This document shows, piece by piece, positions 22,650 to 33,410 of a DNA stretch of 64,000 nucleotides. The DNA is from Isochrysis galbana (lineage: Eukaryota; Haptophyta; Isochrysidales; Isochrysidaceae): the NCBI GenBank assembly GCA_018136815.1, contig CM030934.1:4785587-4849586 (forward strand). Reading direction: 5' to 3'. The notes below the pieces were generated by a model. The model did no database searches. It saw only the letters and a program-made list of their open reading frames with translations, and was not told the DNA's origin. The translations under genes were made by a program, and so were the position numbers. Position 1 is the stretch's first letter; each line of letters starts with the position of its first letter.

Positions 22650-22858
22650 CACACGCGCACGGCGAAAGAGACGTATCGAATTGGAAACGAACCTAAACCT
22701 AAACACCTCAACGCACAAAACAAGCGCACACAGAAGGTGAAGGATAGTCCACACGCGCACGGCGAACGAAAGAGACGTATCGCGTATCGAATTGGAAACG
22801 AATCTAAACCTAAACACCTCAACGCACAAAACAAGCGCACACAGAAGGTGAAGGATAG
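22650..22858 (+). repeat. Tandem duplication, two units of about 100-109 bp
   Basis: The unit CACACGCGCACGGCGAA... through ...GCACACAGAAGGTGAAGGAT occurs at 22650-22749 and 22750-22858. The second copy differs by small insertions (CGAA and CGTATCG) and a few substitutions. No protein reading is supported. Confidence 0.9.
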
Positions 22859-24678
22859 ACTGTTCGCATACCCCGGTACGAATGTACGAATACCCCCGAC
22901 AGCCTAAATAAAGGCGCTTTAGGTGATAGCGTGGAAGTACTACTACATACTCAGAGATTTCTACGCAGAGTAGAATTTGAGTCATACATACGAATATCAC
23001 TATATACCAATCTTGGAGTCCACACTAGACACTAGTGGGGTTTACCACCTTGGTTAGGGGCCTTGACCCGCCGAACTCACACAGCTCCATGCGCACTCAT
23101 AAGGCCGCTCAGGGAAGGAAAGCCCAAGCTTAAAAAACCGCTAGAACTCAGCACCCCCGTATTCATCGAGAATGAAAAAGGTAGGCTACAACTAAGCGAG
23201 AACTTTAGCCTCGTAGCGAAAGCACTTGCACTTGGTCTTGCCGAAAGGCTCGCATAAAACGACGAGACGCTCCGCTCTAACTGATCATTCGGACGCGCGA
23301 CCGACCACATTGACCATTGTCACTGTCATTATCATTATAGCACGATAAACATCGTAGCACACAACAGCGACGAAATCCTACAACTACAACGAAAACTTGT
23401 GATAAACAGGTCACTCAGCAGCACAGGAGAAAGGCGAGAACATGCCGCTGAAGACAGGTGCACCCCGCTCTACTCAGACTCAGACTCCCCACATGACCCG
23501 AGCCCCTAAGTAGAGCACGAGGGGAGTTGCCGCAAGGCGGGGAGTGAGGGTGAGGAAGGGGAAGGGGCGTGGCTACGAGAACATGACCCAGTGCCACGTG
23601 TGAGCGTGTGAGGCGAGGATATAAAAGGTTTTGTTTTCAACGCACCAAACAAAAGGCAAAAGGCCTGTCTAGAAGTCGCACTCGCCAATCCGGGCCCATG
23701 GGCCCATGGTAGCGCACCTGGGCCGCGCCGCCGCGCCCCCGAAGCACCAAAGAAAAAGGAATGAGGGGGGAAGGCGAAGATGCGGAGGGAAGGGAAAGAA
23801 GGGCGATGTCAAACGTGAGGTAGAGGATACCGGACTAGTAGCAGTAGGTGTTAGCCCTCAACGTTCGCATGTTTTTTTGTGTGGGTAGTAGCGGCTCGTG
23901 GTTAAGAGTTTCGCCATGGTCAAATGCTTCACAAATCACATAGTATGTCACATAGTGTGTTTCGCGGTAAAGGTCGAATATTATTTGTTTGACTCTTCGA
24001 GTGACTTGTACTATAATGAAAGGTTTAACCATCTCTGCGCGCACGGAAAAACAAGCGTAGACGATGTTGAAATTGGCCGGAACAGTAGGTCGGCACTGTG
24101 ATTTGAGAAATCGTTAATCGTTATGGGAGAAGTCTTGGCACATAGTATGAGATAGGTAATAATGAGCAAACTTGACACCTGGCGTTGTTCATGGAAGCAG
24201 TCGAGCTGCTGTAAGGAGGAAGGAGTCGACAAGCCAGTGGCTTCCGTTAAGCTTGTGAAGTCGTCTGGAATTTCAGTACTTTCTAACATTCAAGCTGTTG
24301 GCTACCGATATCCGGCGACCGGCCGAGAACGCATCCAGCAATCAATATCAACGTGAACCAGGCCTTCGAGGCCGTATGTCTGTGCAATACACAGATTCAA
24401 GGGAATGCCGTGGAAGGCGTGTACGACTCCTCGATAAGACCCTATCGCTTGGGTGGCTTTCTTGCACTAGCAGCCCGGAGTGTGCATACACAAGGAGCAC
24501 ATGGATGTCGGTTTGGAGCCAATTCAGTCTCCGTCGGGTGCAGACAATCGAATGAAGCGCGGAAATACGGCGAGGTCAAATACATTTGGAGGTCTCATTT
24601 CGAGCTTTCGAGTTTCATCGACGGATTTGACTGCACGCACTAATAAGGTCACACAAGTGCATTTACATCGCCGGAGGT
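22859..24678. other. Long intergenic stretch with repeat fragments
   Basis: No gene recognised. About 23500-23615 is a minus-strand relative of the 17446/22290 repeat (AGTAGAGCACGAGGGGAGTT, then GCCGCAAGGCGG). About 23640-23790 has weak similarity to the 28.1 kb repeat (AAAAGGCCTG, CGCCCCCGAAGCACCAAAGA). From 23900 to 24640 the sequence is less GC-rich and shows only short frames. Confidence 0.5.
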
Positions 24679-26394
24679 CTAGGCTCCTCCAAAGATGCTG
24701 GCAGGTGCGGAGATCGTGGCATAACGATGTTGCGGGTAAAGGCCGGCAATTGGAACACGGGAAGGTACCACTGGACCATGGATGCTAGATAGCACCGGAG
24801 TTTCATCGTCGCATAGGAACACCTTTGAGAGTTGCTCATCCATTTTATTGAACGCGTCCGAGCTATCCCAGAACGGGTCCGGGCCATCATACGACCTCGG
24901 CGATGCCATTTTAGCATTCGATGTACTCTTAGACAAGAACGGGTTGAGTGAGTTGTCTCGGTTTGCATGCTGGCCCGGCAGCACCTCATCGTCCAAAACT
25001 TTCATCAACTGATCGGCAATCGCTTGTCGCATGTCGATTCCCATGTGACTCTGCGTTTCATTGTGAGCACAAACACTGGAGCAACTGTGGCTTGCCAAGC
25101 TGCTCGAAACGAGGCCAGCACAATGGAGAAGGCTAAAGGATGTCCGCCCAGGCAGAGCAGCAGGGGCAGATCCGTACGGCGTGCTCAATGTGTTGGGTGG
25201 TAGTGGTAACTCGGTCTGCCGCCCAGCAACGGAAAGTGCATTCGATGGCACGACAGGATCGGGAAGAAATTGAGACTGGTTGTTGCTGTACGGGAGTGAC
25301 CCGGTACCAAAGTGTGTGAGCGAAGGAGACAGAGGATAATTAAGTGCAGAAGGAACGCGGCCCAGGGAACCCGGCTCTGGAAGCTGTTCGAATGATGGTA
25401 GACGCTCAGCAGGCCGCGTCACCAACGTCGGGGAATTCCGGCCGGAATGGAATACAGACGGAGGACGCGTTTGAGAGGCAGATAGGAGTGATGCTTGCAA
25501 TGTTGAAGCAGGTGGCACTGGTGGCTTCCTTGGCAAGACTTGCGGCAGGTCCGAGAACAGCGGGAGGCCCTCAACAGGATCTCGCTCAATGAATATTGGG
25601 GACGAGGGCAGGACTGGCGACTGCCACGGCGAACTAAGAGGGGACATGCACCCTGACACTGGTCCAGACGATGGTGACAAGGATAGCGGAGTAAATGTTT
25701 TCTTGAGGGCGCCCTCCTGCACAGCTCTCAGGCCACCAGCTGGTGGAAGCAGTTTGCCGTCGCTTAGGCCCAACGCCTGATGCAACGGGAATGTGGGCAG
25801 TCCACGGAGGACGAGTGAGTCTTTCACGCGTTGGCCCTGAACCAAGGTATGGCAGTGCCACATACCGCCAGCTGTTGGGCCTCCACAGCATCTCCGTGGA
25901 CAAAACGACACCGCTGACCGTAAGGGCAATGACCGGTGCTGGCGAACGACCGACACGCTTTGGTCTTATATGAGGATGGCTGGTCCTGAAGATGGCGGAG
26001 TGAGTAGAGCAGCTGGTCATGGCCACGCGATGAGAGAGATGGCATGTGTACAGGTATTGCATGCGGATTGCTTAGGCAACGTGGGCCCACACCTGCCGGA
26101 GTCTGAGCTCCTCCACCCCGTGCGCAAATTGGCACTTGTGTCCATAAGGGCAGCCGCCCGTACGCAAAAATGTGCCGCACTGCTCCGTCTGGTGGCGGGA
26201 AGGGAGGATGCAGGGGGCGGTGAGCAGAAGCCTCTCTCGCTCCGCAGAGCGTCGAGGGGTGAAGATGGGAGGGGATGGGAAGGGGGAACTAGCGCGTGGC
26301 GACGCGCGCATGGCGCAAGGGCGGGCACCTTGTATCTGGCCGGATTCTTGATGACGGGCGCCGCCGAGCCGCGCCCCCTCGAGCTGCGCGCCAT
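24679..26394 (-). CDS. Tandem CCCH zinc-finger protein (TIS11/tristetraprolin type)
   Basis: Four exons are proposed: 26394-26329, 26188-26093, 25985-25866 and 25776-24679. Introns of 140, 107 and 89 nt have GT-AG ends and matching phase, giving about 459 aa. Exon 1 ends in NPARYK and exon 2 starts TEQC, which rebuilds the classic RYKTE(L)C lead of the family. Finger 1 is CGTFLRTGGCPYGHKCQFAH (exon 2). Finger 2, introduced by SYKTKA, is CRSFASTGHCPYGQRCRFVH (exon 3). Both have C-x8-C-x5-C-x3-H spacing, and the linker between them is close to the canonical length. Proteins of this type bind AU-rich elements in mRNA 3' regions and promote decay. The remaining 365 residues are Pro/Ser-rich and probably disordered, with several SPxxxSP-like phosphorylation-type sites and an acidic-hydrophobic C-terminal patch (DPFWDSSDAFNKMDEQLSKV). 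Confidence 0.87.
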
Positions 26395-26449
26395 GCGGCC
26401 CACACGTGGACGGGGGTCTGCGCCTGGCCGGCTGGCGGCCGGCTGCTTC

Positions 26450-26770
26450 CCCCCCGCAGATTTCTCTGCGGCTTTCTTCCCTCTCTCTCTCTCTCTCTCT
26501 TTTGTGGCCGTCTCTTCTCTCTTTCTCCGTGGCTCGTCCCTCTCCTCGCCCCCAGTTCAGCAACCAATAGAGAGTCCCCCCCCCCCATCCTCCCGCGCGG
26601 AAGAAAGGGGCCGCCGCGGCCGGCCAGCCCCACCCGCTCTCTCTCTCTCTCTCTCGTCCCCCCCCCCCCCCCCCCGGACCGCCCGCCCGCCCCCCCTCTC
26701 CCCGCCCGCTCCCCCCCCCCCCCCTCCCCCCGGCGGGGAAGGGCTCTGGGGAGAGGGGGAGGAGGACTCT
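26450..26770. repeat. CT- and C-rich low-complexity region upstream of the CCCH gene
   Basis: Contains two CT dinucleotide runs (near 26480-26500 and 26638-26656) and several C homopolymers of 10-18 nt. Long frames on both strands here reflect composition. It probably includes the 5' UTR and promoter of the CCCH gene. Confidence 0.7.
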
Positions 26771-26879
26771 GGGCCAAGCTGGCGACGGGCGATGCCGGCA
26801 GAAGTCAAGGCCCGGGAGAACTCTGACGAACAAGAGTTCAAATGTAGAGATCGGATATCGCTGGGGCAAGCTTTACTTA

Positions 26880-27319
26880 TTAGACCACCCTGGATGGGAA
26901 ATACGTGTGTACCGCATTTGGCCGCCGGCCTAATACATAGCTGTATTTGAAGCGCGTCCTGGGTTGTAGGCCTCGAATGTATTTGCGATGTATTTGGTAT
27001 TTGGCCGTACGTCCGTCTCTGCCGGCCCCAACAACGTATTTTCCATCTAGGTGTACAGTATCTGTTGTATTCAGACCTTCGGGCATGAATACTTCGGCAT
27101 GGGCACGAGCATTCTTCGTTACGTACCGCGTACCGTCTCAACTAAGTTTATACTTGGTTCGCCCATGGGGGGGCACGAGCCCCCCCTCTCTCCACTCCTC
27201 CCTCCTCCCCTGCCGTTGTTGTATTCAGGCCTCTTGCCTCTTGGCATGAATATTTTGGCATGAGTGCGTGCCTTCTCCGTTATGTATCGTCTTCTATGTT
27301 CGTCGTGGTCACGCAAGGC
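26880..27319 (+). repeat. Duplicated 75 bp block around a retroposon head fragment
   Basis: About 27060-27132 and 27215-27292 are diverged direct copies (TTGTATTCAG, GGCATGAATA, TTYGGCATG, CTTCGTTA or CTCCGTTA). Between them lies a short fragment of the dispersed repeat head (AACTAAGTTTATACTTGGTT, CGCCCATGGGGGGGCACGAG). Just upstream, 26890-27060 is rich in GTATTTG and ACGTATTT words. Confidence 0.6.
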
Positions 27320-28088
27320 GTGCAGATTCGGATTCTCCTTGGGCGTGGACCCTCTACTTTCTACTCACGTAGGAAAACTTTCTACACCCCCACTTCCCCG
27401 GCCCTTCTCCCCCCCGCCACCAGGCGGCTCCCCCCCGTGCACTACTAGGGGGATAAGGGTGAAGGGCTTAGATATGGTCCGGTGGCCCGCGCCTCCCCCC
27501 GGTGATCATCCCCCCCCTTCCTCCTGTGTCTCCGAGTGGGCGGCGGCCTCAGCCCCGACTTATCCTGTAAACAGGTGCGGGACTTACCTATTTTTCGGTG
27601 AGCGGAGCTCTCGCTCCGCCCACCCCCTTCTCCGCGCGCTCTCTCCCCTCTCCTGCGGCGCACGCGCGATGGCGCGCCTGCGGCACAGACCTGCAGCTTG
27701 CAGCTGCCCCTGGCGACTCCTGGCTGGAGGCTCCTGGATCCTGGAGGCCAGCTCTGGGGGCAGAGGAGGCTGGGGCTGGGCCCTGGTCTCCCCTGCCTCT
27801 CCCACGCTGGCGCTCCTGAGCCTCTGGGGCCCCCAATCTGCAACTGTCTGCCTGTCGACCAAGGGGGGGAGGGGGGGTTGGAGCGATGGGCTGGCCACGA
27901 GGGGCCAGGACGAGCGAACCAGGCGTGCCTGTGGGGAGAGGGATGGGTCAGCAGGGCAGTGGCCTCCTGGCAAGCTATCAGGCATGCCAGGAGGATGGGT
28001 GGTTCCTCCCCCACGGCAGGGGAGGAGTGGAGAGAGAGGTGAGAGGGGGGCTCGTGCCCCCCCATGGGCGAACCAAGTATAAACTTAG
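27320..28088 (-). repeat. 0.8 kb dispersed repeat, type I copy (minus)
   Basis: Reverse-complement match to 31917-32640 over its whole length. It has the head AACTAAGTTTATACTTGGTT and CGCCCATGGG at 28088-28060, the middle CTCTCCACTCCTCCCCTGCC, the hairpin block (GGTAAGTCCCGCACCTGTTT) and the 3' part with CTTAGATATGGTCC on the plus strand. Non-coding: frames differ between copies and carry no domain. It shares its head half with the type II copies at 37.7 and 58.7 kb. Confidence 0.85.
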
Positions 28089-28089
28089 T

Positions 28090-28320
28090 TGAGCGAGCGA
28101 TTAGGGATAAAAACCGGGCGAAAAAGATGTAGCGCCGTAGCGCCCCCAACCGTGCAACCCATCGGGGGAGGCCGAAAGGCCGGGCCCCCACACGGGACAC
28201 GGGGCCGAACAGAGCCCTTGGACACCAAGAACCAACGCAAAAGGCCTGCCCCACCCTCCCCCCAGCGCGAGGCCCCGAAGTAGTACACGGGCCGACCCCC
28301 CATAACCCAAGAAAAACGAA
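28090..28320 (-). repeat. Dispersed repeat, partner of 20255-20490
   Basis: Matches the 20.3 kb block in opposite orientation and directly abuts the head end of the type I repeat. On the plus strand it includes GAAAGGCCGGGCCCCCACAC and AAAAGGCCTGCCCCACCCTC. Confidence 0.65.
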
Positions 28321-28750
28321 CGAGGGGGGGGGCGGGAAGGGGGAGTAGCGGTAAGGGTACAGGCGATATTGGCGTGATCTCGGGAGGGTGTGAGTAAACA
28401 GTAGCTTAGCGGACACCTTCAAGAATATCTTTTATCTTTTAGCCGTAGTAGTATACTACGCAGTAGCTGTACGCAGTAAACGTACTCGTGAGCGCAACTC
28501 TGCCGCGATATTGTCGAAAATGGGGGCGGGGGGGGGGCGAAATATTGACGAAATATCGAAAAAAAAGTGGGCGCGTCTCAAACGAAACTCTGGCCTATCC
28601 ATAGTCGTACACCTACGCACCCACGGCAACTGCTCCTCAATTCGCGAGTGAGCAGCAAAGCGAACCGGCCATAGCCCAAAGGCAAAGCGCCAAGGCAAAG
28701 ACCTTGATTGAGCGAGCGCGCGGGATGTTGACTTCGGAAACGGAGAAAGT

Positions 28751-28896
28751 TTGATGGTAATGGTGATGATAATGGATCGAGCGCAACTGATTCGCCGCGG
28801 TGGTCCCTCATCTAGCCATACAAAGTATGATGGTAAATGTGATGATAATGGATCGAGCGCAACTGATTCGCCGCGGTGGTCTCTCATCTAGCCATG
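28751..28896 (+). repeat. Tandem duplication, two units of about 70 bp
   Basis: The unit contains GATGATAATGGATCGAGCGC, AACTGATTCGCCGCGGTGGT and C(C/T)CTCATCTAGCCAT, at 28751-28822 and 28828-28896, directly downstream of the methyltransferase gene. Nothing else is recognised from 28321 to 28750 apart from A- and G-rich simple sequence. Confidence 0.85.
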
Positions 28897-28923
28897 CCAT
28901 TGTGTAACCCGAAGATAGGAGAC

Positions 28924-30520
28924 TCAAGCAATCGTGGCAAGCACAATTTTGAGCGGGTGCTTTCCATCTGGGGAGGGAAAATCGTTCTCGGGAGTGAGAG
29001 TCGTTAGTGATTTGAGTTCAACACCAGCCTTAGCAGCACATCGTTCAAGTGAGCCTAGCCACTCGTCCATGTCAACTGTGGAGACGTGGTTGGTTGCGAG
29101 GACTGTACCACCTGGTTTGAGAGCAAGAACGGACGGCTTGAACAACGATTGATAGTCGCGTACCTGCAGGGCAGCGGCGGGAGATAAGCGGTGGCCGCCG
29201 AAGCACTGGCATGCCGCTAGCGAGGAAGAAAAAAAGTCGATCAAACGCGAGCGACTACTCGAACTTCCCGAGACCGCAAGGGTAGCACAACCATCTCAAC
29301 AAAAATGGGGCTTGCCACTAGACAGGGGCAGCTCAGGGGCGAAGGCTTGGCAGCTGACCAGGTCAACCGTCATTCCAGATGCGGACGTGGCCCACGTAGG
29401 CGGGTCGAGCACAATGAGGTCAAATTTCCGGCCAAAAGTCGGTTTAGAGATGCCGAATCCATCATCATGAAGCAAGTGAGGCGACCTGTTTGCCCCCCGC
29501 CGCCCCCTGCCCCGGCCCCGTTGTCCGCGATGTCCCTGCGCACCGCCACGTCCGAGGCGGTCGCTGCGTCGGCGGTCTGGCGAGGACTGCAGCCCAGCAA
29601 ATGCGCGGAGGGCTGGGACCGCGTCGGCGCGTAATGTAGTGAAGACACCCCTCGCCGACCCCGGCGCTCCAGCAATTGAAGGTGCACAACTGATACTCGG
29701 GCTTATTTCAGTTGCGCTGGGATCCCTCCGGTCCCGAACGGTGAGGTCGTTGAGCAGGGCATTGCGTCTGCCAATCTCAAGTGCTGATTCGGAGAAGTCG
29801 ACATTGAGAACTTCACGTGCACCTCCGATTAGGCAGGCGATGCCCGCCCCACAAGTGTATGACTGATAAGCGCGGGCATGAGGAGGGGATGGAGATCAGT
29901 GAACACTCGACAGCCTGTGTCGCTCACCGGATGGCGAGACAATGCTAAGCAGAGTCGTGCACAGACCGGTCCAATCAATTGGCATGAACTCGTATAAGCT
30001 CCCATGGTGGCCAGTACCACGAGAGGCACGATGGGGATTGAGGCTAGCGCACAAAGACATTGAGCACGTCGCACCCAGCCGAATTTCTCAGGAGCCAACG
30101 GCGTGCCGTGCGGAAGTCGAGGTAAAGCCATGGATCACGCCCTTGCGCGGGCGCCTCAATGAGGTATCGCACACCCATCTCGTGTACATGATGATGCTCC
30201 GGCAACAGTGGCGGCGAATTGCCTCCACTGGCCCCTCTCTGCCGGTCAACCCAGTACACGGGTGTAAAGTCGACGTGTGGAATAGCCTGAGCGACGGTGT
30301 TGCGGACCAGCTCGAGCTCCTCCTCCACCAGCTCAACACCGGACTTGCGGAAGGACTGAAGGAGGAGGAGGTCGCCGTATCGGTCGAGAGTGAGGCCGGG
30401 CAGCCCCTCGACAGCGCCGTGGAACAGCCGGTAGCAGTCGGTGCGCTCAGCGTGGAGCGAAGCGAGGAGTGGAGCGCGCGCGGCGAGCGCGGTTGCGGCA
30501 GCCGAGGCCAGCCGGCCCAT
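28924..30520 (-). CDS. Class I SAM-dependent rRNA methyltransferase (RlmI/RlmL-like)
   Basis: Three exons, 30520-30053, 29862-29359 and 29163-28924, with introns of 190 and 195 nt (GT-AG, phase 0) give about 403 aa from the ATG at 30520. The N-terminal part has the family lead DCYRLFHGAVEGLPGLTLDR. Exon 1 ends in GCDVLNVF and exon 2 begins SYTCGAGIACLIGGAREVLN, forming the SAM-binding motif I across the splice, followed by NVDFSESALEIGRRNALLN. FGRKFDLIVLDPPTWATSAS is motif IV. Exon 3 gives DYQSLFKPSVLALKPGGTVL. Relatives methylate cytosine or guanine in large-subunit rRNA; the target base cannot be told. A 60-residue Arg/Gly-rich insertion (SDRLGRGGAQGHRGQRGRGR) sits before motif IV and is unusual. 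Some of it could be a missed intron, although the frame stays open. Confidence 0.85.
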
Positions 30521-30949
30521 CCGTGGAGGAGCGGAGGGCGGCGGCGGCGGCACGGGCCGTCCGGCGGGTACAAGTAAAGTAGATGGAAACGAGGGAAGAG
30601 GCGCGTCTGAATGAGTTTTATAGTAGACCTATCGGCCGTAGTCCCGTGGGCTAAGTGCAGTGTGCAGTGTGTTGAAGCCCAGGTGAGAAAAAAAGCCATG
30701 TAAGTGAGGGGCATTCGATGGGACTCAAGCTGGCGAAGAGGAAGACGCCCTGCGGCCCTTCATTCGCCTTGATTGATGAGAGGCTGAAACCTCAGACCTC
30801 AGACCTCAGATTCAGAGATTCAGATCCTACATCCTACATGGGAGATACGGACCATCAGCCCCACAGACACGGTAGATACGGCTGTATCTGGGTCAACTCC
30901 CAGATACGGCCAAATACGGTGCTAGATACAAATACGGTCCAAATACCGG
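30521..30949. other. Intergenic; cluster of ATACGG words
   Basis: From 30835 to 30950 the words AGATACGG and AAATACGGT recur (at least six), next to the start of a type I repeat. No gene seen. Confidence 0.5.
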
Positions 30950-31745
30950 GGGGGGCGTGCAGGATGCGCGGCGCGCGGCGCGCGCGCAGGCGCGTTGTCG
31001 ACACATCAGCGGGCATGAGCTCCCCCCTCTCTCCACTCCTCCCCTGCCATGGGGGAGGAACCACCCATCCTCCTGGCATGCCTGATGGCTTGCCGGGAGG
31101 AGACCGCCCTACTGACCCACTCTCTCACTGGCAGGCTTGCCTGCCTCGCGCGCCCTGGCCTGTCGTCGTGGCCAGCCCATCGCTCCAACCCCCCCTCCCC
31201 CCTGGTCGACAGGCAGACAGGAGACACGTGCAGATTGGGGGCCCCAGAGGCTCAGGAGCGCCAGCGAGGAAGAGGCAGGGGAGGCCAGGGTCCAGCACCA
31301 ACCTCCCTTGCTCCCTTGCCCCCGGAGCTGGCCTCCAGGAGCCTCCAGGAGTCGCAAGCAGGCAGCTGCAGGCCTGCCGCAGGCCGCAGGCACGCCATCG
31401 CGCGTGCCGCAGGAGAGAGGAGAGAGAGCGCGGAGAAGGGGGTGAGCGGAGCGATCGCTCCGCCCAGCCCGAAACCCGAAAGCAATCGGTAAGTCTCGCA
31501 CCCGTTTACAGGATACGTCGGGACTGAGGACGCCGCCAGCCCGGTAGGCGGTAGACGTAGGAGGAAGGGGGGAACGTAACACCGGGGGGGGGGGGGGGGG
31601 CGCGGGCCACCGGACCATATCTAAGCCCTTCACCCCAATCCCCCTAGTAGTGCACGGGGGGAGCCGCCTGATGGGAGGGGGAGCCAAGGGCCGGGAGAGT
31701 GGGGGTGTAGAAAGTTTTGATGCGTGAGTAGAAAGCAGAGGGCCC
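30950..31745 (+). repeat. 0.8 kb dispersed repeat, type I copy
   Basis: Matches 31917-32640 in the same orientation, but the head (AACTAAGT...) is replaced by a G-rich, CGCG-rich stretch at 30940-31010. The middle hairpin block (GGTAAGTCTCGCACCCGTTT then ACAGGATA) and the 3' block (ACCATATCTAAGCCCTTCAC, CCCCCTAGTAGTGCACGGGG) are kept. Open frames are not shared between copies. Confidence 0.85.
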
Positions 31746-31916
31746 ACGGCGCGCGTGTGCGGTGAGACTGTTAAGAATTTAATTTAATTTAACATCACAC
31801 GCACACGCGTAAGCGGGAAGATGAATTCATATAGAGGAGAAGAATTCAGAGACGGGTACAGAAGCACCGACATTCCATCCGCACCATTTCGATGGTCTTA
31901 CTCGGGTTCACAATGA

Positions 31917-32640
31917 ACTAAGTTTATACTTGGTTGACCCATGGGGGGGCACGAGCCCCCCCCCCTCTCCACTCCTCCCCTGCCATGGGGGAGGAACCAC
32001 CCATCCTCCTGGCATGCCTGATGGCTTGCCAGGAGGCCACTGCCCTACTGACCCACTCCCTTCCCCACAGGCTCGCCCCATTCGCCCATCCTGGCCCCTC
32101 GTGACCAGCCCATTGCTCCAACCCCCCCTCCCCCCCTGGTCGACAGGCAGTCAGGTGCAGACTGGGGGCCCCAGAGGCTCGGGAGCGCCAGCGAGGGAGA
32201 GGCAGGGGAGGCCAGGGCCCAGCCCCAGCCTCCTCTGCCCCCTGAGCTGGCCTCCAGGAGCCTCCAGGGGCCGCCAGAGGGCAGCTGGAGGCCTGCCGCA
32301 GGCGCGCCATCGCGCGTGCCGCAGGAGAGGGGAGAGAGAGCGCGGAAAAGGGGGTGGGCGCGAGCGAGAGCTCCGCCCACCGGAAAATCGGTAAGTCTCG
32401 CGCCTGTTTACAGGATAAGACGAGACAGAGTGGGCCGCCCACTCGGAGACACAGGAGGAAGGGGGGGAAAGATCACCGGGGGGTGGCGCGGGCCACCAGA
32501 CCATATCTAAGCCCTCCACCCCAATCCCCCTAGTAGTGTACGGGGGGAGCCGCCTGATGGCGGGGGGAGAAGGGCCGGGGAATGGGGGTGTAGAGAGTAT
32601 GCTACGTGCTACTTGTAGTGGGTAGTGGTTCCATTCGCCG
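31917..32640 (+). repeat. 0.8 kb dispersed repeat, type I copy
   Basis: Most complete plus-strand copy. It has the head AACTAAGTTTATACTTGGTT, the inverted repeat GGGGGGGCACGAGCCCCCCC, the core shared with type II copies, the hairpin block AATCGGTAAGTCTCGCGCCT with GTTTACAGGATA, and the 3' block CCATATCTAAGCCCTCCACC. It lies 170 bp from the previous copy in direct orientation. Confidence 0.88.
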
Positions 32641-33068
32641 CGAGTGCGGCAAGAATATTAAAAGGTTTTTTACTCGGGTTCACAATGGCAGGGTTGGTGC
32701 CCGGTTGGGGATCGTCCAGGAACGCCAGGAGGCAAAAGCAAAGGCAACGGCACCGAGCGAGGTAAGGCGAAGGAGAGTAATAGCAATGACGCAATGCGGA
32801 GAGTGGAGGCAATGCCATAGCGGGCAAAGGAAGGGTGACAGACCCCATCGAGCTCAAATGCATAGCATCTTGATGCTGTGCACAGCAACTAGTCGCATAG
32901 CGCGCGCCACGCTAACCCAGCTGCCATGCGGCGCACACGCTGCTGCGCGGCAGCAGCCCGCTTTGTGTTACGGCAGCGGCCCACTGCGCTCACGCCGTCG
33001 TAGGTCGTCGAGTAACGCCATATGGCAGGCACTACGGCGATGCAGTAGCGCGCCTCAACGAGTGTCAA

Positions 33069-33349
33069 GCCGTGCGGTTAAGTGGCGTGAGAGCGTCCTG
33101 CCTCGTGAATTTGTCTAAACCGTATAAGGAAGTGCCCCAACGAGAATGTCGAAGGAATGCGTGCCCTGACTTGCGCTCCTGCACATTCTATTGCTCACTA
33201 CACCTCGTCGGGCCGTGCGGTTGACTGGCGTGAGAGCGTCCTGCCTCGTGAATTTGTCTAAACCGCATGAGGAAGTGCCCCAACGAGAATGTCGAAGGAT
33301 TGCGTGCCCCGACTTGCACTCCTGCACATTCTATTGCTCACTACATCTC
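33069..33349 (+). repeat. Tandem duplication, period 143 bp
   Basis: Two units start at 33069 and 33212 with GCCGTGCGGTT(A/G)A and continue through GCGTGAGAGCGTCCTGCCTC, AAGTGCCCCAACGAGAATGT and CACATTCTATTGCTCACTAC. They differ at only a few bases, so the duplication is recent. No gene is recognised in 32641-33068. Confidence 0.95.
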
Positions 33350-33410
33350 CCTGACGACATATTTCCTCAAGCTGAGCTTGTAATAGTGTGAGAAGTGTGG
33401 CCGACCGAGG

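Noticed and set aside
26072-26869. Long upstream extension of the CCCH gene
   Set aside because: The extension is CT/GA low complexity. Splicing from NPARYK to TEQC restores the family's canonical RYKTE(x)C lead, which is far more likely.
27445-32519. Many frames of 100-325 codons in the 0.8 kb repeats
   Set aside because: They differ between copies of the same repeat, occur on both strands and carry no domain.
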